In this document: piece by piece, positions 58,866-64,000 of the stretch
Layout of the letters: every line of letters starts with the position of its first letter
How positions within the stretch are numbered: the stretch's first letter is position 1
NCBI GenBank assembly: GCA_035063785.1
Contig: JAPSFS010000003.1
Location: 62,001-126,000 of the forward strand
Direction: 5' to 3'
DNA: 64,000 bases
Source: Comamonas_C sp026954015
GTDB taxonomy: Bacteria > Pseudomonadota > Gammaproteobacteria > Burkholderiales > Burkholderiaceae_C
Position numbers and translations under genes: made by a program
The notes under the pieces: generated by a model
What the model saw: only the letters and a program-made list of their open reading frames with translations
Told to the model about the DNA's origin: nothing
Database searches by the model: none

Positions 58866-61723
58866 ACACGCTGGATGCCATCGACCGCGGCACGCCGCCG
58901 CGCGTCTGTGACCGCCTCGTCACGCTCACGATCGACGGCCGCGCGGTCACCGTGCCCGCGGGCACGTCGGTGATGCGCGCCGCCTACGAGGCCGGCAGGG
59001 ACGTTCCGCGCCTGTGCGCCACGGACACGCTGGAGGCCTTCGGCTCGTGCCGCGTCTGCCTCGTGGAGATCGAGGGGCGGCGCGGCTACCCGGCCTCGTG
59101 CACCACGCCGGTCGAGGACGGCATGCAGGTGCACACCAGCTCCGACAAGCTCACGCAACTGCGCCGCGGGGTGGTCGAGCTCTACCTGAGCGATCACCCG
59201 GGCACGAGCCGGGTCGCCGAGGAGCGCGGCGGCACCGGGGACGACGAGCTGCTCGCGCTCGCGCACAAGCTCGGCGTGCAGAAAAGCCGCTACGGCGCGG
59301 GCGGGCGCAACCACCAGCAGGTGGCGCTCGATGCGTCCAACCCCTACTTCGACTTTGACGCCACGCGCTGCATCCTGTGCTCGCGCTGCGTGCGCGCCTG
59401 CGACGACATCCAGGGCACGTTCGCGCTCACGATCGACGGGCGGGGTTTTGGCTCCCTGATGAGCGCGGGCACCGACCAGGACAACTTCCTCTCGTCCGAA
59501 TGCGTCTCGTGCGGCGCCTGCGTGCAGGCCTGCCCGACCGAGGCGCTGATGGAAAAACCCGTGGTCGCCACCGGCATGCCCGAGCGCATCGAGAAAACCA
59601 CCTGCGCCTACTGCGGCGTGGGCTGCTCGTTCGACGTGCACCTGAAGGGCGACGAGGTGCTGCGCATGGTGCCTTCGCGCGAGGGCAAGGCCAACCACGG
59701 CCACTCGTGCGTCAAGGGGCGCTTCGCCTGGGGCTACACCCACCACCCCGACCGCATCACCCGCCCCATGGTGCGCGAGCGCATCGACGACCCGTGGCGC
59801 GAGGTTGGCTGGGACGAGGCGATCGCGTTCGCGGTGCGCCGGCTCACCGCGGTGCGCGACGCGCACGGCAGCGGGGCGCTGGGCGTGATCACCTCGTCGC
59901 GCTGCACCAACGAGGAAACCTATCTGATGCAGAAGTTCGCGCGCGCGGTGCTCGGCACGAACAACGTGGACACCTGCGGGCGCGTGTGCCATTCGCCCAC
60001 CGGCTACGGCATGAACGCGACGCTGGGCACCTCGGCGGGCACGCAGGATTTCGACTCGATCGAGCAATGCGACGTGGCGCTCTTGATCGGCGCCAACCCG
60101 ACCGACGCGCATCCGGTGTTCGGTTCGCGCATCAAGCAGCGCATGCGCGCGGGCATGCGGCTCGTGGTGATCGACCCGCGCGCCACCGACCTCGTGCGCA
60201 GCCCGCGCGTGGCCGCCGCGCACCACCTGCAACTGCGCCCCGGCACCAACGTCGCGCTGATGAACGCGCTGGCCTACACCATCCTGAGCGAAGGGCTGGA
60301 AAACCGCGCCTACATCGACACGCACTGCAACCGCGAGGACTACGCCGCGTGGCGCGAGTTCATCCTGCAGGACGCGCACAGCCCCGAGGCAACGGCCGCC
60401 TACACCACGGTGCCCGCCGCGCAGGTGCGCGCCGTCGCGCGGCTGTACGCCACCGGGGGCAACGCGGCGATCTACTTCGGACTGGGCGTGACCGAGCACA
60501 GCCAGGGCTCGACTGCCGTGATGGCCATGGCCAATTTGTGCATGCTCACCGGCAACCTGGGGCGCGCGGGCGTGGGCATGAACCCGCTGCGCGGGCAGAA
60601 CAACGTGCAGGGCTCGTGCGACATGGGCTCGTTTCCGCACGAGTTCCCGGGCTACCGCCACGTGGGGCTCGACGACGTGCGCGCGATCTACGAGCACGAG
60701 TGGCAGGTGCCGCTGGACGCCGAGCCCGGCCTGCGCATACCCAACATGATCGACGCCGCCACCGAGGGCAGCTTCAGGGCACTGTACGTGCAGGGCGAGG
60801 ACATCGTGCAGTCCGACCCCAACATCCGGCACATCACCGCGGGCCTCGCGGCGATGGAGTGCGTGATCGTGCAGGACCTGTTCCTCAACGAGACCGCGCG
60901 CTTCGCGCACGTGTTCCTGCCGGGCGCGACCTTCCTCGAAAAGGACGGCACCTTCACCAACGGCGAGCGGCGCATCAACCGCGTGCGCAAGATCCAGTCC
61001 GCGCCCGCGGGCTACGCCGACTGGGAGGTGACGCAGCGGCTCGCGCAGGCCATGGGCTACCCCATGCACTACACGCACGCGAGCGAGATCATGGACGAGA
61101 TCGCGCGCACCACGCCGAGCTTCGCGGGCGTGAGCTTCGCCAGGATCGACGCGCTCGGCAGCCTGCAATGGCCGTGCAACGACGCCGCGCCCGAGGGCAC
61201 GCCGGTGATGCACGTGGGCCGCATCGTGCTGGGTCTGGGCAAGTTCATGCTCACGCCCTACGTGGCCACCGACGAGCGCGCCAACCGCAAGTTTCCGCTG
61301 CTGCTCACCACCGGACGCATCCTCTCGCAGTACAACGCGGGCCCGCAGACGCGGCGTACCGCCAACGTGCACTGGGCAGGCGAGGACCTGCTGGAAATCC
61401 ACCCCTCGGACGCCGAGGTGCGCGGCGTGCGCGACGGCGCGTTCGTGTCGCTCAGCTCGCGCACCGGGCAGACGACGCTGCGCGCGCGCGTGACCGAGCG
61501 CGTGATGCCGGGCGTGGTCTACACCACCTTCCACTTCCCCGAGACCGCGACCAACGTCGTCACCACCGAGTTTTCGGACTGGGCCACCGAATGCCCCGAG
61601 TACAAGGTGACGGCGGTGGAGGTCATGCCCGCGCACGGGCCCTCGCCCTGGCAGGCGTCGGAGGCGGCGCAGCGCGCGCGCCAGCAGCAGGTGGCGCGCG
61701 CGCACGAAGGAGTGCCGTCATGA
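58862..61723 (+). CDS. fdsA: NAD-dependent formate dehydrogenase alpha (molybdopterin) subunit
   Basis: FdsA oxidises formate to CO2 at a molybdenum or tungsten bis-pterin site. The 953-residue product has a [2Fe-2S] domain (C52, C63, C66, C80), two ferredoxin clusters (C170, C173, C176, C180 and C214, C217, C220, C224), a further cluster (C248, C251, C255, C283) and the metal-ligand Cys376 in RVCHSP. Odd: the His-Cys3 cluster usually following DHP is absent; H112 is kept but no cysteine lies between 81 and 169. The region reads GTSRVAEERGG and stays open. The ATG overlaps the fdsB stop. Confidence 0.95.
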   Translation: MNTLDAIDRGTPPRVCDRLVTLTIDGRAVTVPAGTSVMRAAYEAGRDVPRLCATDTLEAFGSCRVCLVEIEGRRGYPASCTTPVEDGMQVHTSSDKLTQLRRGVVELYLSDHPGTSRVAEERGGTGDDELLALAHKLGVQKSRYGAGGRNHQQVALDASNPYFDFDATRCILCSRCVRACDDIQGTFALTIDGRGFGSLMSAGTDQDNFLSSECVSCGACVQACPTEALMEKPVVATGMPERIEKTTCAYCGVGCSFDVHLKGDEVLRMVPSREGKANHGHSCVKGRFAWGYTHHPDRITRPMVRERIDDPWREVGWDEAIAFAVRRLTAVRDAHGSGALGVITSSRCTNEETYLMQKFARAVLGTNNVDTCGRVCHSPTGYGMNATLGTSAGTQDFDSIEQCDVALLIGANPTDAHPVFGSRIKQRMRAGMRLVVIDPRATDLVRSPRVAAAHHLQLRPGTNVALMNALAYTILSEGLENRAYIDTHCNREDYAAWREFILQDAHSPEATAAYTTVPAAQVRAVARLYATGGNAAIYFGLGVTEHSQGSTAVMAMANLCMLTGNLGRAGVGMNPLRGQNNVQGSCDMGSFPHEFPGYRHVGLDDVRAIYEHEWQVPLDAEPGLRIPNMIDAATEGSFRALYVQGEDIVQSDPNIRHITAGLAAMECVIVQDLFLNETARFAHVFLPGATFLEKDGTFTNGERRINRVRKIQSAPAGYADWEVTQRLAQAMGYPMHYTHASEIMDEIARTTPSFAGVSFARIDALGSLQWPCNDAAPEGTPVMHVGRIVLGLGKFMLTPYVATDERANRKFPLLLTTGRILSQYNAGPQTRRTANVHWAGEDLLEIHPSDAEVRGVRDGAFVSLSSRTGQTTLRARVTERVMPGVVYTTFHFPETATNVVTTEFSDWATECPEYKVTAVEVMPAHGPSPWQASEAAQRARQQQVARAHEGVPS

Positions 61724-61950
61724 GCCAGCCCGCCGCCGTCAACGAGACGCTGATCCACCGCGCCAACCAGGTCGCGGCCCATTTCGCGGCCTACCCCGCA
61801 GAGCACGCCGCGCGCGAGGTGGAGCGCCACCTGCGCCGCTACTGGGAGCCGCGCATCCGCCGCAGCCTGCTCGCGCAGCCGACCGAGGCGCTGCACCCGC
61901 TGGTGCGGCAGGCACTCGCCGGCCTGCGCGCCGACGCGGCGGCGCAATGA
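61720..61950 (+). CDS. fdsD: formate dehydrogenase delta subunit
   Basis: The 76-residue product resembles FdsD: LIHRANQVAAHFAAYPAEHAA, then RYWEPRIRRSLLAQ and LHPLVRQALAGL. FdsD is a small subunit of the soluble enzyme with an uncertain role, perhaps in assembly. It overlaps the end of fdsA by four bases (ATGA) and the start of fdhD. In Cupriavidus the known order places fdsC before fdsD; here fdsD comes first. Confidence 0.9.
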   Translation: MSQPAAVNETLIHRANQVAAHFAAYPAEHAAREVERHLRRYWEPRIRRSLLAQPTEALHPLVRQALAGLRADAAAQ

Positions 61951-62789
61951 CACCCGCGGGGCCCGCCACGCACGCCCCCACCGACGCACGCCAGGCCACG
62001 GCCGTCACGCTCTGGCAGGACGGCGCGCGCACCCAGGGCACCGACTGGCTCGCGCCCGAAGAGCCGCTGCAGATCGAGGTCGCGGGCGCCGCGCCGCTCG
62101 TCACGATGCGCACCCCTGGGCACGACGAGGAGCTGGCCGCCGGGCTGCTCTTCGGAGAAGGCGTGGTGCGCGAGGCGGGCGACATCGTCGCGATGCACCC
62201 CACCGCAGGCGACGTGGGGCGCCTGCGCGTGCTGCTGCGCTCGCAGGCGCGTGAACGCTACGCACAGCGTGCGCGCAGCGGCGCGATCACGAGCGCCTGC
62301 GGCGTCTGCGGCAAGCGCACGTTCGACCCGCCCGAGCCCGCGGCGGGCGCCCCCACGACCATCGGCGCGCCCGTGGCGCCGCGCTGGCTGCTCACGCTGC
62401 CCGCGCAACTGCGCGCGCGCCAGGAAGGCTTTGCACACACCGGCGGCCTGCACGCGGCGGCGCTGTTTGCGCTCGGCGGCGAGCTGCTCGCGCTGCGCGA
62501 GGACGTGGGCCGCCACAACGCGCTCGACAAGCTCGTGGGGCAGGCGCTGCTGCAGGGGCAGCTGCCCTGGAGCGGCTGCGCGCTCATGCTTTCGGGGCGC
62601 GCGAGCTACGAGCTGCTGCAGAAGGCGGCGCGCGCGCAGGTGGCACTGGTCTGCGCGATCTCGGCGCCCAGCAGCTACGCGGTGCGCATCGCGCAGGCGC
62701 TGGGCATCACGCTCGTGGGCTTTCTGCGCGGCGAGCGCTTCAACGTCTACAGCGGCGCCGAGCGCATCGCCTGGGACGAGGGCGGATAG
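61947..62789 (+). CDS. fdhD: formate dehydrogenase sulfurtransferase FdhD
   Basis: FdhD transfers sulfur to the molybdenum cofactor, needed for formate dehydrogenase activity; in the fds operon it is called FdsC. The 280-residue product has the CGVCG motif near residue 119, GHDEELAAGLLFGEG, and EDVGRHNALDKLVG with RASYELLQKAA, all family features. Overlapping ATGA links it to fdsD. It is the last gene of the fds set; pyrF follows after 28 bases with its own promoter box. Confidence 0.94.
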   Translation: MTPAGPATHAPTDARQATAVTLWQDGARTQGTDWLAPEEPLQIEVAGAAPLVTMRTPGHDEELAAGLLFGEGVVREAGDIVAMHPTAGDVGRLRVLLRSQARERYAQRARSGAITSACGVCGKRTFDPPEPAAGAPTTIGAPVAPRWLLTLPAQLRARQEGFAHTGGLHAAALFALGGELLALREDVGRHNALDKLVGQALLQGQLPWSGCALMLSGRASYELLQKAARAQVALVCAISAPSSYAVRIAQALGITLVGFLRGERFNVYSGAERIAWDEGG

Positions 62790-62803
62790 CGCGGCGCGCC
62801 ACC

Positions 62804-62809
62804 TACAAT
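62804..62809 (+). promoter_or_regulatory. candidate -10 box of pyrF (TACAAT)
   Basis: TACAAT lies nine bases before the pyrF ATG, so the transcript would start at or very near the start codon (leaderless or short leader). No good -35 was seen. Confidence 0.4.
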
Positions 62810-62817
62810 CGCGCCCC

Positions 62818-63648
62818 ATGGATTTTCTCGACCTGCTGCGCGCCGCCAGCACGCGCAACGACTCGATGCTGTGCGTGGGGCTGGACCCCGACCCGGCACG
62901 CTTTCCTGGCGCGCTGCGCGGCGACGGCCAGAAAATCCACGACTTCTGTGCCGCAATCGTGGACGCCACGGCCGACCTCGTATGCGCCTACAAGCCGCAG
63001 ATCGCCTACTTTGCCGCGCAGCGCGCCGAAGACCAGCTCGAACGGCTGATGCAGCACATCCGCGCCCACGCGCCGCACGTGCCGGTGATCCTGGACGCCA
63101 AGCGCGGCGACATCGGCGCCACCGCCGAGCAGTACGCGCGCGAGGCCTTCGAGCGCTACGGCGCGGACGCGGTCACGCTCTCTCCCTTCATGGGGTTCGA
63201 CTCGATCACGCCCTACCTGCGCTACGCGGGCAAGGGCGCGTTCCTGCTGTGCCGTACCTCCAACCCCGGCGGCGGCGACCTGCAGGCGCGGCGTCTGGCG
63301 GACGTGCCCGGCGAGCCGCGCGTGTACGAACACCTCGCGGCGCTGGCGCAGGGGCCGTGGAACACCAACGGGCAGGTCGGTCTCGTCGTGGGCGCCACCT
63401 ACCCGGCGGAGATCGAACGCGTGCGCGAGCTTGCCCCCACGCTGCCGCTGCTCATCCCCGGCGTGGGCGCGCAGGGCGGCGACGCGGCCGCGACGGTGCG
63501 CGCCGGCTGGCGCGAAAACGGCCCCATCGTCGTGAACTCCTCGCGCGCCATCCTCTACGCGTCGGCGGATGCCGACTTCGCGCAGGCGGCGCGCGCCAAG
63601 GCGCGCGAGACGCGCGACACGCTCAACGCCGCACGCCGCAGCATCTGA
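62818..63648 (+). CDS. pyrF: orotidine 5'-phosphate decarboxylase (class 2)
   Basis: PyrF makes UMP from OMP in pyrimidine synthesis. The 276-residue product has CVGLDPDPARFP, CAYKPQIAYFAAQ, the catalytic DAKRGDIG (Asp-x-Lys-x-x-Asp), FLLCRTSNPGG and LLIPGVGAQGGD. The length and motif order are those of the longer class found in mycobacteria, myxobacteria and betaproteobacteria. The start at 62818 follows TACAAT; the longer open frame lies in fdhD. Confidence 0.95.
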   Translation: MDFLDLLRAASTRNDSMLCVGLDPDPARFPGALRGDGQKIHDFCAAIVDATADLVCAYKPQIAYFAAQRAEDQLERLMQHIRAHAPHVPVILDAKRGDIGATAEQYAREAFERYGADAVTLSPFMGFDSITPYLRYAGKGAFLLCRTSNPGGGDLQARRLADVPGEPRVYEHLAALAQGPWNTNGQVGLVVGATYPAEIERVRELAPTLPLLIPGVGAQGGDAAATVRAGWRENGPIVVNSSRAILYASADADFAQAARAKARETRDTLNAARRSI

Positions 63649-63668
63649 ACCCGGTCGGGAGGAAACGC

Positions 63669-63696
63669 AGGCCCGGCAAGCGCTGGCAGCTCTCTT
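63669..63696 (-). repeat. palindromic repeat, partial copy R8
   Basis: On the minus strand it reads GAGAGCTG, then CCAGCGCTTGCCGGGCC; the second stem arm is missing. It lies just after pyrF and next to a larger inverted repeat. It is a remnant or truncated copy. Confidence 0.6.
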
Positions 63697-63750
63697 TTCA
63701 ACCTGGAAACGGCCGTTGAACGCGCTTGCCGGCGCCGTTTCCAGGTTCAA
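63697..63750. terminator. large inverted repeat, possible terminator after pyrF
   Basis: Arms TTCAACCTGGAAACGGC (63697-63713) and its inverse (63734-63750) match at 16 of 17 positions around a 20-base loop. No T run follows on either strand, so rho-independent termination is not proven. It may be a recombination or regulator site. Confidence 0.45.
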
Positions 63751-63820
63751 GAAGCACACAGCCGCTGAGGATGCCTGCGGGCTGGTCGCCCGTCACGCCG
63801 GCGCCAGCCGATGTCCTTCG

Positions 63821-64000
63821 TCATGTCTTCTGAACGCGGCGCGGACTCAGGCGCCCGACCATCGCATCATCGACCCCCTCGGCGCGCAGGCGCGCGTCGA
63901 TCGCTTCGCCCAGCAGCAGGTTGCGCGCGAGCAGCGCGTAGCCCGGCGCGCTCTGGATGCCGTAGCCACCCTGCGCGGCGAGCCAGAAGAAATCGGGCAG
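63821..64000 (-). CDS. FAD-dependent amino acid oxidoreductase, C-terminal end (cut by window edge)
   Basis: Reading the minus strand from the window edge gives about 59 residues beginning LPDFFWLAAQGGYGIQSAPG and ending at TGA 63821-63823. FWLAxQGGYGIQ with ALLARNLL is the typical FAD-binding end of D-amino-acid or D-arginine dehydrogenase (DauA) type enzymes. The rest lies beyond the window, so substrate cannot be judged. Confidence 0.85.
   Translation of the reverse strand: MPDFFWLAAQGGYGIQSAPGYALLARNLLLGEAIDARLRAEGVDDAMVGRLSPRRVQKT

Noticed and set aside
58517..61705. A 1062-codon open frame antisense to fdsA
   Set aside because: High GC makes antisense frames stay open; the product is His/Arg-rich without known domains and the sense strand is a clear FdsA.

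Overview
This window looks like chromosomal DNA of a high-GC betaproteobacterium, most likely Comamonadaceae (order Burkholderiales). The evidence is gene content and gene order: ssb / MFS / uvrA, dprA / LysM protein / def / fmt, minCDE, a protocatechuate 4,5-dioxygenase, and an NAD-linked formate dehydrogenase (fds) operon. Many coding regions are very GC-rich, so nearly every real gene carries long open shadows in other frames. I saw no rRNA, tRNA, CRISPR array, prophage or intact insertion sequence. Genus cannot be fixed from the sequence alone.

Layout. 0-9.6 kb: the edge of ssb, an MFS exporter, uvrA, an FAD hydroxylase of the UbiH family, two unknown genes, and a divergent HxlR regulator / QorB quinone reductase pair. 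9.7-17.5 kb: a Fur-controlled heme uptake operon on the minus strand, in order TonB receptor, HmuY-like lipoprotein, hmuS, hmuT, hmuU, hmuV, followed upstream by a separate Fur-box gene for a Cys-rich protein. 17.5-22.5 kb: acetoacetyl-CoA synthetase and three surface-glycan-type genes (QueC-like PP-loop protein, polysaccharide pyruvyl transferase, GT25 glycosyltransferase). 22.5-35.8 kb: accessory metabolism, comprising small exported proteins, a thioesterase, an AraC regulator divergent from ligAB, NnrS, an NlpC/P60 hydrolase, a complete TRAP transporter, a hydrolase-OsmC fusion with an AhpD-like partner, and a nucleoside-recognition (gate) membrane protein. 35.8-42 kb: a tight pxpA / fused pxpBC / biotin carboxylase-BCCP operon for 5-oxoproline-type substrates, then two exporters. 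42-56.8 kb: housekeeping genes (minCDE, greB, pckG, dprA, LysM protein, def, fmt, azlCD, pgk). 56.9-62.8 kb: fdsG-fdsB-fdsA-fdsD-fdhD. 62.8-64 kb: pyrF and the edge of an FAD oxidoreductase.

The most unusual signal is a dispersed palindromic repeat of about 42 bp (start GATAGCTG, stem GCGCTTG-N5-CAAGCGC, tail near GGCC-A/T-rich) seen at least eight times. Three copies lie in frame inside genes (aacS, pxpBC, fmt), each read in a different frame or orientation, and three others overlap the stop codons of genes. A second, lower-copy element has 17-bp perfect inverted ends in front of uvrA and a related half-copy beside the heme receptor. Other points worth attention are the QueC-like/pyruvyltransferase/GT25 trio, an internally duplicated HmuY-like lipoprotein in a heme operon, an FdsA lacking the cysteines of one iron-sulfur cluster, and a long structured leader in front of pckG.
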